From positions 1 through 10,599 of the forward strand of contig DJYX01000157.1 in the NCBI GenBank assembly GCA_002450295.1: a DNA stretch of 10,599 nucleotides. The letters run 5' to 3'. The notes beneath the pieces were generated by a model that saw only the letters and a list, made by a program, of their open reading frames with translations, did not search any database and was not told the origin of the DNA. The position numbers and the translations under genes were made by a program. The stretch is from Deltaproteobacteria bacterium UBA6967 (lineage in GTDB: Bacteria > SAR324 > NAC60-12). The stretch's first letter is position 1, and every line of letters starts with the position of its first letter. Below, piece after piece: positions 1-7,120 of this stretch.

Positions 1-648
1 CGATTGGTGCCCTCACTCACCAAGGGGGGATTCTATCACGCTGGGCAAGTGTGTGTATCAGTACAAAGAGTCTTTGCTGATAGCAGTATTGCTAGAGAAG
101 TAGCTCAAAAAATAGCGGAAAAAGCCAAAAACTTGATCGTTGGCGACCCCACAGATGCAGCCACTGAAGTAGGCCCACTGATTCGACACCGAGAGACCGA
201 TCGGGTAGAGGCTTGGGTCAACGAGGCAGTAGCAGCTGGAGCAGAAGTGTTCTGTGGCGGGAAGCGGATTTCAGATTCATGTTTTGAAGCCACCGTCCTG
301 CTGAATCCACCAAGTGACTGCAAAGTGAGCCAGGCAGAGATCTTTGGACCAGTAGTCTGCGTCTACAGCGTTGAGAATGTAGATGCTGCAATCGCTCGGG
401 CCAACGACGTTCCCTTTTCCTTTCAGGCTTCTGTCTTTACTAGAAGCATTGACACTGCAATGCGTGTCTACAGACGTCTCAACGCATCTGCTGTAATGGT
501 CAATGAGCATACTGCATTTCGCGTGGACTGGATGCCATTTGCAGGCTTGAAACAATCTGGCTTGGCAGTCGGAGGCATCCCCTTCACAATGCATGACATG
601 CAAGTTCGTAAAATGTTAGTGCTCCACTCAGAGGAGCTACGTCCGTGA
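1..648 (+). CDS. Aldehyde dehydrogenase family protein, C-terminal part (5' end outside window)
   Basis: This is the last 215 residues of an NAD(P)-dependent aldehyde dehydrogenase, which oxidises an aldehyde to a carboxylate in the cytoplasm. The frame is open from base 1, so the TTG at base 4 is internal and not the start. Visible landmarks are the catalytic cysteine in GGFYHAGQVCVS (Cys18 of the fragment), the cofactor-binding EIFGPVV at 113-119 and the family's C-terminal PFAGLKQSG at 179-187. Full-length members are about 480 residues, so a little over half is missing, including the NAD-binding Rossmann part and the general-base Glu. The substrate cannot be read from this fragment; the form of the cysteine motif fits enzymes for small hydroxylated or acidic aldehydes such as lactaldehyde. 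It is followed after 45 bases by an SDR gene on the same strand. The family is certain; the substrate is unknown. Confidence 0.93.
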   Translation, partial: RLVPSLTKGGFYHAGQVCVSVQRVFADSSIAREVAQKIAEKAKNLIVGDPTDAATEVGPLIRHRETDRVEAWVNEAVAAGAEVFCGGKRISDSCFEATVLLNPPSDCKVSQAEIFGPVVCVYSVENVDAAIARANDVPFSFQASVFTRSIDTAMRVYRRLNASAVMVNEHTAFRVDWMPFAGLKQSGLAVGGIPFTMHDMQVRKMLVLHSEELRP

Positions 649-660
649 CTTTTTTGATTT

Positions 661-684
661 ATTATTATAAATTTTCATAATAAT
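661..684. repeat. AT-only inverted repeat between the aldehyde dehydrogenase and SDR genes
   Basis: ATTATTAT (661-668) and ATAATAAT (677-684) are perfect reverse complements separated by an eight-base spacer. The arms contain no G or C and no T-run follows, so a strong intrinsic terminator is unlikely. It could be an operator, an mRNA end-protecting hairpin, or a by-product of AT-rich composition in a 45-base gap. Confidence 0.4.
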
Positions 685-693
685 TAACTGCCT

Positions 694-1461
694 ATGAACT
701 CTTCATTGTTTTCACTTGAAAACCAAATTGTTTTGATCACTGGGTCCAGCAGGGGACTGGGGTGGTCAATTGCCAAGGCAGTTGCAGAAGCAGGAGCCAC
801 CGTCCTGCTGCACGGCCGAGATGAGAACTTGCTCAAAGAACATAAGCAATATCTGCAAGAGCTTGGTCAGAATGCCGAATACTATATTTTTGATGTCGTC
901 AATGACGAGGAGGTGCTTGCTGCTTTTGGAAAAATTCGGGAACAGCACGGTAAATTGGATGGCTTGATCAACAATGCTGGAATTCAACATCGCCGTCCAC
1001 TGACCGAGTTTGAACTAGAAGATTTTGACCGAGTGATGGACACGAACCTCCGGGCGAGTTGGTTACTTTCTCGGGAAGCCGTCCGCTTGATGCAAGTTCA
1101 AGGATCGGGATCTATTGTCAATATTGCTTCGATCATGGGCCCCCAGGCTCGTAAGACAATCTCCGCCTACACCGCCAGCAAAGCCGGGGTGGTCGGCTTG
1201 ACCAAGGCACTGGCGGTTGAATTGGGGGGGCAAGGCATTCGATGCAATGGCATTGCACCCGGCTTCTTTGCCACAGAGATGAATACCGCTCTCGTCAATG
1301 ATTCCGAATTCACCGCCTTTGTTTCAGGCAGAACTCCAATGCAGCGCTGGGGTGATCCCGATGAACTCGGTGGAGCCGCTGTCTTTCTGCTCTCCAAGGC
1401 AGCTTCTTATGTAAATGGGAACGTGATCTTCGTAGATGGAGGATTGGCTTGCCAAGTCTGA
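694..1461 (+). CDS. Short-chain dehydrogenase/reductase, gluconate 5-dehydrogenase (IdnO)-like
   Basis: This 255-residue classical SDR probably interconverts a sugar acid or polyol and its keto form with NAD(P)H. Seen in the sequence are the dinucleotide-binding TGSSRGLG at 16-23, NNAG at 93-96, and the catalytic Ser146, Tyr159 and Lys163 (SAYTASK). The C-terminal half, with APGFFATEMNTALV, RTPMQRWGDPDELGGAAVF and the closing FVDGG, closely follows E. coli IdnO from memory, as does NNAGIQHRRPLTEF. Arg42 after the second beta strand would suit NADP(H). The length is normal for the family. ATG 694 is chosen because it gives the usual short lead before the first beta strand, although no clear Shine-Dalgarno sequence precedes it. 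larB begins 37 bases after its stop. The family is secure; the gluconate-type substrate is an inference, and 3-oxoacyl-ACP reductase-like enzymes share the fold. Confidence 0.9.
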   Translation: MNSSLFSLENQIVLITGSSRGLGWSIAKAVAEAGATVLLHGRDENLLKEHKQYLQELGQNAEYYIFDVVNDEEVLAAFGKIREQHGKLDGLINNAGIQHRRPLTEFELEDFDRVMDTNLRASWLLSREAVRLMQVQGSGSIVNIASIMGPQARKTISAYTASKAGVVGLTKALAVELGGQGIRCNGIAPGFFATEMNTALVNDSEFTAFVSGRTPMQRWGDPDELGGAAVFLLSKAASYVNGNVIFVDGGLACQV

Positions 1462-1486
1462 GAAATCTCAAGGAAGAAGACTTTTC

Positions 1487-1493
1487 GAAGAGA
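1487..1493 (+). promoter_or_regulatory. Ribosome binding site deciding the larB start
   Basis: GAAGAGA lies five bases before ATG 1499. This favours that ATG over the in-frame ATG at 1436, which sits inside the end of the SDR gene. Confidence 0.55.
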
Positions 1494-1498
1494 TCGGA

Positions 1499-2251
1499 AT
1501 GAATTCTTCGCAACTACTTCAACTGCTTGAATCTGTTGCAGAGGGAAGCCAATCTCCTGACTCTGCCCTGGAAAAACTAAGAACCTTTCAGGTAGAGAAT
1601 TTAGGCTTTGCAGAAGTCGATCATCATCGACAGCTCCGCAATGGTTTTTCTGAGGTTGTTTATTGTGAAGGCAAAACCCCTGAACAAGTTGCTGAGATCT
1701 TTACTGCCCTCAATCGTGAAACACCAAACGCCTCGCTTCTTGGAACCAGGGCCAACGCAGCTCACTACAAAGCTGTTAAAAGAGACCTTGATGGATGCGA
1801 CTATTGCGAAGCCTCCAAGTGTCTTTACCTCGACCAAACTGAGGAAGAAAAACTCAAGGGCGATGTCTTGTTGGTCAGCGCGGGAACCACGGATCGTCCG
1901 GTCTTGCTAGAAGCCGCTCACACAGCCAGACTCACCGGAAGCAGAATCCAGGTGATGGAAGACTTGGGGGTTGCGGGTTTACAACGGATAGTGTCCAGAC
2001 ACGAGCGTTTGATCAAAGCTAGGGTGATTGTCGTTGCTGCAGGGATGGAAGCTGCTCTTCCAACAGTAGTAGCCGGACTGGTTTCCTGCCCAGTAATCGG
2101 CATACCCACCTCAGTTGGCTATGGCACCTCTTTTGGTGGTGTCACGGCTTTGTTGGGCATGCTCAACAGTTGTGCTTCTAACCTTTGCTGCGTAAATATC
2201 GATGCTGGCTTCCGCGCAGGATATCTAGCTAGTTTGATCAACAGGAACTGA
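1499..2251 (+). CDS. larB: LarB, nicotinic acid adenine dinucleotide carboxylase/hydrolase for NPN cofactor
   Basis: LarB carries out the first step of nickel-pincer nucleotide synthesis: it carboxylates the pyridinium ring of nicotinic acid adenine dinucleotide and releases AMP, giving a dicarboxypyridine mononucleotide. From ATG 1499 the protein has 250 residues, close to the 246 of Lactiplantibacillus plantarum LarB. An N-terminal helical part carries the family motif VDHHRQLRNGFSEVVY (40-55). The PurE-like domain follows, with VSAGTTDRPV at 127-136, MEDLGVAGL at 153-161, VVAAGMEAALP at 178-188 and PTSVGYGTSFGG at 203-214. Glu184 and Cys225 are 41 residues apart, as are the L. plantarum catalytic Glu180 and Cys221, so the active site appears intact. 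Its TGA shares one base with the larC ATG (TGATG). A purine (AIR) carboxylase PurE was considered, but the VDHHR region and the partner genes make LarB firm. Confidence 0.95.
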   Translation: MNSSQLLQLLESVAEGSQSPDSALEKLRTFQVENLGFAEVDHHRQLRNGFSEVVYCEGKTPEQVAEIFTALNRETPNASLLGTRANAAHYKAVKRDLDGCDYCEASKCLYLDQTEEEKLKGDVLLVSAGTTDRPVLLEAAHTARLTGSRIQVMEDLGVAGLQRIVSRHERLIKARVIVVAAGMEAALPTVVAGLVSCPVIGIPTSVGYGTSFGGVTALLGMLNSCASNLCCVNIDAGFRAGYLASLINRN

Positions 2252-3429
2252 TGCACCTTCATCTTCATTCCACTTCAGGGATCAGCGGGGATATGCTCGT
2301 TGGTGGTTTCTTGGGCTTGGGATTGCCCTTGGATTCCCTCCAGGAACAACTGGAAAAGTTGGATCTCGGAGGATGGGAAATTTCTCAGAAAAGCGTTGAA
2401 AAACTTGGGGTTCCAGCCATTCAGTTCGAGGTTGCATACGATGAACAACACCATCATCGACACCTCACAGATATTCTTGAAATTCTTGGCAAGTCAAAGC
2501 TTTCCCCAAAAGCAAAGTCCATCGCCGAAGATTTATTTCAATCATTGGGTCATGCCGAATCATCAGTCCATCAAGTACCAATTGAGGAAGTTCACTTTCA
2601 TGAAGTTGGCGCTGTCGATACCATCATTGACATTGTCTCCATTGCAGTCGCCATGGAATATTTTGAAATTGAGAGCGTCACAGCCAGCACCATTGTTGAA
2701 GGAGTGGGGAAAGTTAGATTTTCTCATGGAGAATGCGATCTCCCCGTTCCGGCTGTCAGAGAACTATTAGGAGATATTCCACTGCAAAGAATTCCTGTTT
2801 CTTCGGAACTTGTTACTCCAACTGGTGCAGTTTTTCTCCAAAGATTTGTAGAATGTTTTTCAGATCTTTCTCCACTTCTTCAACCCAGAAAAGGAGTTGG
2901 CTGTGGAACCAAGGATCTACCTCATCCCAATGTGCTGGAATTACAGCTAAGTGGGCAAAAGCTAAGAGCCGAGGAGATCATAAGATTGGAAGCAAACGTT
3001 GATGACCTCAGTCCCCAACTATTAGCTTCCTGTATCGCAAAAGCTCTAACTGCTGGAGCGTTGGACGGTTGGGCTAGCCCAGTTTTTGGTAAAATGGGCC
3101 GGATTGGTCAGCAATTGGTGCTACTTTGCTTGGAGAAAGATCGAGATTTACTGCTGGAAATTCTTTTGAAGGAATCCGGTAGTTTTGGGGTCCGTGTTCA
3201 AACTGTAAAACGTCTCAAGTTGGATTCAAGGCATGAAAACTTCTCCACAGAATGGGGAAATATTTCAATGAGATCAGGGTTTCTTGGTAAAGAGTGCTGG
3301 CAATGGAAACCAGAGCATCGGGACATTGTCACTGCTGCAGATCGGGCTGGCCAACCTCCGGTGTTGATCGAGGCTCAGGTTCGTCAAGCCTGGGGGGCAA
3401 AGTTGTTGGCGTCTGGGGATCAAAAATGA
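2251..3429 (+). CDS. larC: LarC, nickel insertion protein (CTP-dependent cyclometallase)
   Basis: LarC inserts nickel into the dithiolated pyridinium precursor, forming the carbon-nickel bond of the NPN cofactor with CTP. The 392-residue protein holds both halves of the family in one frame. The LarC1-like part opens with the GISGDMLVGGFLGLG motif (10-24), has a His-rich segment DEQHHHRHL (64-72), EVHFHEVGAVDTIIDI (113-128) and ELVTPTGA (186-193). The LarC2-like part starts with LEANVDDLSPQLL near 246 and includes the ALDGWASPVFGKMGR stretch ending near 284. In L. plantarum, full-length LarC is made by a programmed frameshift between larC1 and larC2; here it is continuous. The start overlaps the larB stop by one base, with AGGAA only three bases upstream, so translation is probably coupled. 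The end overlaps larE by three bases. Confidence 0.96.
   Translation: MHLHLHSTSGISGDMLVGGFLGLGLPLDSLQEQLEKLDLGGWEISQKSVEKLGVPAIQFEVAYDEQHHHRHLTDILEILGKSKLSPKAKSIAEDLFQSLGHAESSVHQVPIEEVHFHEVGAVDTIIDIVSIAVAMEYFEIESVTASTIVEGVGKVRFSHGECDLPVPAVRELLGDIPLQRIPVSSELVTPTGAVFLQRFVECFSDLSPLLQPRKGVGCGTKDLPHPNVLELQLSGQKLRAEEIIRLEANVDDLSPQLLASCIAKALTAGALDGWASPVFGKMGRIGQQLVLLCLEKDRDLLLEILLKESGSFGVRVQTVKRLKLDSRHENFSTEWGNISMRSGFLGKECWQWKPEHRDIVTAADRAGQPPVLIEAQVRQAWGAKLLASGDQK
3415..3419 (+). promoter_or_regulatory. Ribosome binding site deciding the larE start
   Basis: GGGGA lies six bases ahead of ATG 3426, inside the end of larC. It supports this ATG over the in-frame ATG at 3294, which would add 44 residues of low-complexity, non-homologous sequence. 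Confidence 0.5.
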
Positions 3430-4244
3430 CGATGTTCGAGGATTTAAAGCGACTCAACACAGTCTTGGAGGCTACCAGTCCTCGCTTGGTGGCCTGCAGC
3501 GGGGGAGTTGATAGTATGTTACTAGCGACTCTGGCCCATCGTCAAAAACCTGAGGAGACTATTGTTGTGCATGCTGTTGGACCCGCAGTGCCTGCTGCGG
3601 CTTCGACAAGAGTCAAACGTTGGGCCCATCAAGAGAAATGGCAACTTCAACTGGTCAATGCAGGTGAATTTGATGATCCCGAATACTTGGCAAATCCAGT
3701 AAACCGTTGCTTTCATTGTAAGAAAAATCTTTACCGCACGCTGAGAGAAATTCGAGAGCAGTTAGATTCATCAAGCGTTTTGCTGAGTGGTACCAATCTA
3801 GATGATCTCGATGAATTTCGGCCCGGCTTAGAGGCTGCAAAACAGGCAGGAGTGAGGCATCCCTTCGTGGAAGCATCCATCACAAAACCACAACTTCGTG
3901 AAATCGCCCGTCTATCAGCACTGCCATTTGCAGATCTACCTGCCGCACCGTGTCTAGCAAGTCGGCTCTACACTGGAACAAAAGTACAGGCAGATTTACT
4001 TCGACTGATTGATCAAACTGAAGAATGGATTCGGGAACAAACTAGCCTAGCTGTCGTTCGTTGTCGCATCCACCAACAGGAAATGCGTGTGGAAGTTGAG
4101 AATCCGAGTGTGATGGAAAAGCATCATGGGCTTGTCCATAACTTGAGAGCTAGAGTTCTAGAGGCTTCAGACCACATCAATTCCGTAGTGATTGATCCAA
4201 AACCTTACCAACCAGGTCGGGCTTTTGTGAGAGGGAATCTCTGA
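3426..4244 (+). CDS. larE: LarE, ATP-dependent sulfur transferase for NPN cofactor (three-cysteine form)
   Basis: LarE activates the carboxylates of the pyridinium dicarboxylate mononucleotide with ATP and replaces them by thiocarboxylates. From ATG 3426 it has 272 residues, against 276 in L. plantarum. The PP-loop SGGVDS is at 25-30, followed by LSGTNLDDLDEFRPGL at 120-135 and AAPCLASRLYTG at 173-184. Cys176 is the counterpart of the sacrificial sulfur-donor Cys176 of L. plantarum. In addition NRCFHCKK places Cys95 and Cys98 where, as I recall it, L. plantarum LarE has DSWYYAKK without cysteines. A CxxC plus this Cys is the pattern of LarE forms that bind a [4Fe-4S] cluster and can turn over catalytically; that this protein does so is an inference. 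The ATG overlaps the larC stop (ATGA). The aldo/keto reductase gene follows after 39 bases. Confidence 0.95.
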   Translation: MTMFEDLKRLNTVLEATSPRLVACSGGVDSMLLATLAHRQKPEETIVVHAVGPAVPAAASTRVKRWAHQEKWQLQLVNAGEFDDPEYLANPVNRCFHCKKNLYRTLREIREQLDSSSVLLSGTNLDDLDEFRPGLEAAKQAGVRHPFVEASITKPQLREIARLSALPFADLPAAPCLASRLYTGTKVQADLLRLIDQTEEWIREQTSLAVVRCRIHQQEMRVEVENPSVMEKHHGLVHNLRARVLEASDHINSVVIDPKPYQPGRAFVRGNL

Positions 4245-4283
4245 GAAGAGCTCATTCAACAATAATCCAATAATGAAGGCATC

Positions 4284-5150
4284 ATGACGATTGAAAGAAG
4301 AAAATTCGGTAGGACTGGGCACCAAAGTAGCGCTGTGCTGTTTGGTGGCGCTGCATTGGGCCCCGTTGACCAAAGCACAGCTGACAAAGTTTTGGACTTG
4401 CTGCTCGAATACGGGGTCAACCACATTGACACCGCTGCTAGCTATGGTGATTCGGAACTGCGAATTGGGCCTTGGATGAAGAAATATCGAAAGCAATTTT
4501 TTCTCGCTACCAAGACAGGGATTCGTGACTATGCAGGAGCCAAAGAGGAGATACATCGTTCACTGGACCGACTCTGCACAGATCATGTCGATTTGATCCA
4601 ACTTCATGCGCTTTTTCACCCGGATGAATGGGAGCAAGCCTTATCAGCTGGGGGAGCTTTAGAGGCTTGCATCGAAGCTCGGGAGGCAGGGCTTGTCAAG
4701 TTCATCGGGGTAACTGGACACAGTTGGAGCGTTGCCACCATGCACAAAAGGAGTCTGGGGCGCTTTAATTTTGATTCGGTGTTGATGCCCTGGAACTATT
4801 TCGCCTCTCAACACGAACCTTATGCGAGTGACTTCAAAGACACCTGGAACCTTTGCAAGGAACGAGATGTAGCCGTTCAAACCATCAAGAGTATTGCTCG
4901 TGGGCCTTGGGCAGCTGGGGTCGATAAAACCCACAACACCTGGTACCAACCACTTCAGGATGAAAAGGATATACAGCGAGCCGTTCACTGGTTGTTGTCC
5001 CATGAAGGACTCTTTCTGAATTCTGTGGGGGATGTGAATCTCTTACCGCTGGTTCTGAAAGCAGCTGAAAACAGAGGAAAGCGCCCAAGTCAGAAGCAAA
5101 TGGACGATTTTAAGGAGAAAGCGGGGCTTGTTTCAATTTTTGGGATCTGA
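4284..5150 (+). CDS. Aldo/keto reductase
   Basis: This 288-residue NADPH-type aldo/keto reductase would reduce a carbonyl compound to an alcohol, or do the reverse. The fold markers run in order: the N-terminal beta hairpin with KFGRTG, then [13 protein letters not shown] with catalytic Asp49 and Tyr54, ATKTG with Lys77, and VDLIQLHAL with His108, so the Asp-Tyr-Lys-His tetrad is complete. Later come [12 protein letters not shown] and a C-terminal helix pair. It is somewhat shorter than the typical 310-340 residues and lacks the C-terminal cysteine cluster of the iron-sulfur AKR relatives. GAAGG (4275-4279) four bases before the ATG supports the start. It sits 39 bases after larE and may be in the same transcript. 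The substrate is unknown; a hydroxyaldehyde or keto acid would fit the neighbours, by inference only. Confidence 0.92.
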   Translation: MTIERRKFGRTGHQSSAVLFGGAALGPVDQSTADKVLDLLLEYGVNHIDTAASYGDSELRIGPWMKKYRKQFFLATKTGIRDYAGAKEEIHRSLDRLCTDHVDLIQLHALFHPDEWEQALSAGGALEACIEAREAGLVKFIGVTGHSWSVATMHKRSLGRFNFDSVLMPWNYFASQHEPYASDFKDTWNLCKERDVAVQTIKSIARGPWAAGVDKTHNTWYQPLQDEKDIQRAVHWLLSHEGLFLNSVGDVNLLPLVLKAAENRGKRPSQKQMDDFKEKAGLVSIFGI

Positions 5151-5222
5151 GCACTGATTTCTAAAAACTATTTTTTGAAAAGGTCGAACAGAAACTTTTT
5201 CATTTAATGCTCGTGCGTAAGC

Positions 5223-5606
5223 TTGGCGGGAATCTATTCGCTATTGAACGAAAAGTTTCAGGACGACTCTGGAATTGGTCAATTGAGATCTGTTCTGGAA
5301 GGACTTCTACCGGAACTCGAAACCTCAAACTCAAAAGATGTTACAGAAGCTCTCAAGCAAGCAAAATCGCTAATTGGTGAGGTGCCTGGCAGTTATGGAA
5401 TCAAATCACCACTGAGTAAAGCAAGACGCTGGTTCCAAAAGGCCGATGCAGACCGGCAGAAAGCTCGGGAATTTGTGGATGAAAGCTTGAGTGTTCTTGC
5501 CTCAGAGATTGCTTGGAGGCAAGACGCCAAACAGAATATGCTGCCATCAATTCGGGAATATGCAGAGGCGCTGAAACCTACAGTTGGCTTACGCTCACAA
5601 CCATGA
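5223..5606 (+). CDS. Small helical protein of unknown function, TTG start
   Basis: I do not recognise this 127-residue reading frame. It is rich in charged and small residues and reads as a series of amphipathic helices (about 15-32, 38-52, 63-105), ending in a short Pro/Gly tail. There is no signal peptide, membrane segment or cysteine pair. The frame closes upstream with TAA at 5205, and the only plausible starts are TTG 5223 and TTG 5244. Neither has a good Shine-Dalgarno sequence. An ATG at 5207 in another frame gives a poor-looking peptide, so the N-terminus is uncertain and a small frameshift near the start cannot be excluded. It lies 72 bases after the aldo/keto reductase and ends 81 bases before the end of the convergent pntB. 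The protein-like helical pattern favours a real gene. Confidence 0.5.
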   Translation: MAGIYSLLNEKFQDDSGIGQLRSVLEGLLPELETSNSKDVTEALKQAKSLIGEVPGSYGIKSPLSKARRWFQKADADRQKAREFVDESLSVLASEIAWRQDAKQNMLPSIREYAEALKPTVGLRSQP

Positions 5607-5687
5607 TTGAGTGTGGAGTTGGCTAAAGAGGTTTCGGTTTGCCAGGCTGATCACCGGGACGTTTCACTATACTTCTAGATTCTAAGG

Positions 5688-7070
5688 TTAGCGAAGAAAT
5701 CCAGCAACTTGTGTCAGGCTTGACTTGGCATCACCAAAGAGCATCCGAGTATTTTCACGGAAATACAGTGGGTTCTCTACTCCAGAGTATCCAGTTGCCA
5801 TGCTCCGTTTGAGAGCAATCACCATCCCCGCTTTCCACACTTCAAGCACGGGCATCCCGTAAATTGGACTGCCTGGATTCTCTTCGGCTCCTGGGTTGAC
5901 AATATCATTTGCACCGATCACCAGAGCAAGATCTGTGTTTGGTAATTCTGGATTGATCTCATCCATTTCTAAAACTATGTCATAAGGCACGTTCGCTTCA
6001 GCCAACAAGACATTCATGTGGCCTGGGAGGCGACCTGCAACTGGGTGGATTGCAAATCGCACGTCCACGTCCATTTCTCTGAGGAAGGCAACAATCTCTC
6101 TCACAACGTGCTGGGCTTGGGCAACCGCCATCCCATAACCTGGGACAATGACGACACTTCTGGCATTGCGAAGTTGTTCCGCCACTTCCTCCGCCTGAAT
6201 CGGAATTGCCTCTCCCTGAACCTCAGAGGAATCTAGCACCGTGCCCTCTTCAACTCCCCATCCACCAGCAATTACATTGATGAAAGGCCGATTCATTCCC
6301 TTGCACATGATGTAGCTTAGGATTGCTCCACTGCTTCCCACTAGGGCTCCAGTAACTAGCAACAGATTATTGCCCAACATGAATCCTGCCATGGCCGCTG
6401 ACCAACCGGAGTAGCTATTTAGCATGGAGACTACGACAGGCATATCCGCACCACCGATCGCCATGATCATATGAATCCCAATGGCGCCTGAGATCATCGC
6501 TACCAAAAATAGGGCAAAGGCATGATTTCCTGGTTCACCCACCATCAACCAAATTGCTAGAAGAAAACTGACTCCTATACCTGCCAAGTTAATGAGATGT
6601 CGGCCGGGCAACATCACCGGTCGGCTGCCAATCCGAGCGCTCAGCTTTCCAAAGGCGACCACAGAACCTGTAAATGTGTAGGTTCCAATGAAGACCCCAA
6701 GAAAAACCTCAAAGATATGGATGGTTGATCCCGGTCCAGCCACGGTCTCTAAATAACTGACAAATCCGACAAAGGTTGCCGCAAGTCCTCCAAAACTGTT
6801 GAGAATCGCAACCATCTCCGGCATTTGGGTCATTTCTACTCGGGTGGCCAACTGCCAGCCAATGAGAGTGCCCCCAGCTAGTAAAAGGACTAACCAAAAA
6901 TATTGACCGGCCTCTGGCAACCAGAGAGTCGCAATAATCGCTATTGCCATCCCCAACATGCCCAGACGATTTCCCCGCTGAGCAGTTTCCTGTTGTGACA
7001 AGCCGCTGATGCTCAAGATGAATAAAATACTCGCACCAATAAAGGCTAAACTAATTATCCCTGAGGGCAT
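5688..7070 (-). CDS. pntB: NAD(P) transhydrogenase subunit beta
   Basis: PntB is the membrane and NADP(H)-binding subunit of the proton-translocating transhydrogenase, which uses the proton gradient to reduce NADP+ with NADH. The 460 residues match the family length (E. coli 462). The N-terminal part contains about nine hydrophobic segments, including [20 protein letters not shown] and [18 protein letters not shown]. The C-terminal domain III has the NADP-binding [10 protein letters not shown] (311-320), [18 protein letters not shown] (342-359), IGANDIVNP (386-394) and [15 protein letters not shown] (421-435). Residue 91 is Asn in [12 protein letters not shown], where E. coli has the proton-channel His91. 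AGGAG (7082-7086, minus strand) is 11 bases before the ATG. It lies 50 bases downstream of pntA, as expected for one operon. Confidence 0.98.
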   Translation of the reverse strand: MPSGIISLAFIGASILFILSISGLSQQETAQRGNRLGMLGMAIAIIATLWLPEAGQYFWLVLLLAGGTLIGWQLATRVEMTQMPEMVAILNSFGGLAATFVGFVSYLETVAGPGSTIHIFEVFLGVFIGTYTFTGSVVAFGKLSARIGSRPVMLPGRHLINLAGIGVSFLLAIWLMVGEPGNHAFALFLVAMISGAIGIHMIMAIGGADMPVVVSMLNSYSGWSAAMAGFMLGNNLLLVTGALVGSSGAILSYIMCKGMNRPFINVIAGGWGVEEGTVLDSSEVQGEAIPIQAEEVAEQLRNARSVVIVPGYGMAVAQAQHVVREIVAFLREMDVDVRFAIHPVAGRLPGHMNVLLAEANVPYDIVLEMDEINPELPNTDLALVIGANDIVNPGAEENPGSPIYGMPVLEVWKAGMVIALKRSMATGYSGVENPLYFRENTRMLFGDAKSSLTQVAGFLR

Positions 7071-7120
7071 GATGTTTATAACTCCTAATTGAGTGTCAGA
7101 TTTTCAATTTAGTGATGAGG

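Noticed and set aside
1436..1498. Upstream ATG that would lengthen LarB by 21 residues
   Set aside because: It overlaps the end of the SDR gene. The extra residues are not family-like, and ATG 1499 has a better ribosome binding site and gives the normal family length.
2300..2770. 156-codon open frame within larC in another frame
   Set aside because: It is fully contained in the conserved larC coding sequence, and its composition is that of a shifted-frame translation.
3294..3425. Upstream ATG that would lengthen LarE by 44 residues
   Set aside because: The extension is Gly/Ser/Cys-rich shadow sequence inside larC. ATG 3426 gives family length, places the donor cysteine at 176 and has GGGGA in front.
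5161..5205. Possible terminator after the aldo/keto reductase
   Set aside because: GAAAAG and CTTTTTC can pair over only about five A-T pairs plus a G-C end; this is not distinguishable from AT-rich background.
5607..5687. Possible bidirectional terminator between the small protein and pntB
   Set aside because: Only a broken pairing (GGC-AAA with TTTGCC, near 5622-5644) can be drawn, with mismatches and no T-run, so it is too weak to list as a terminator.
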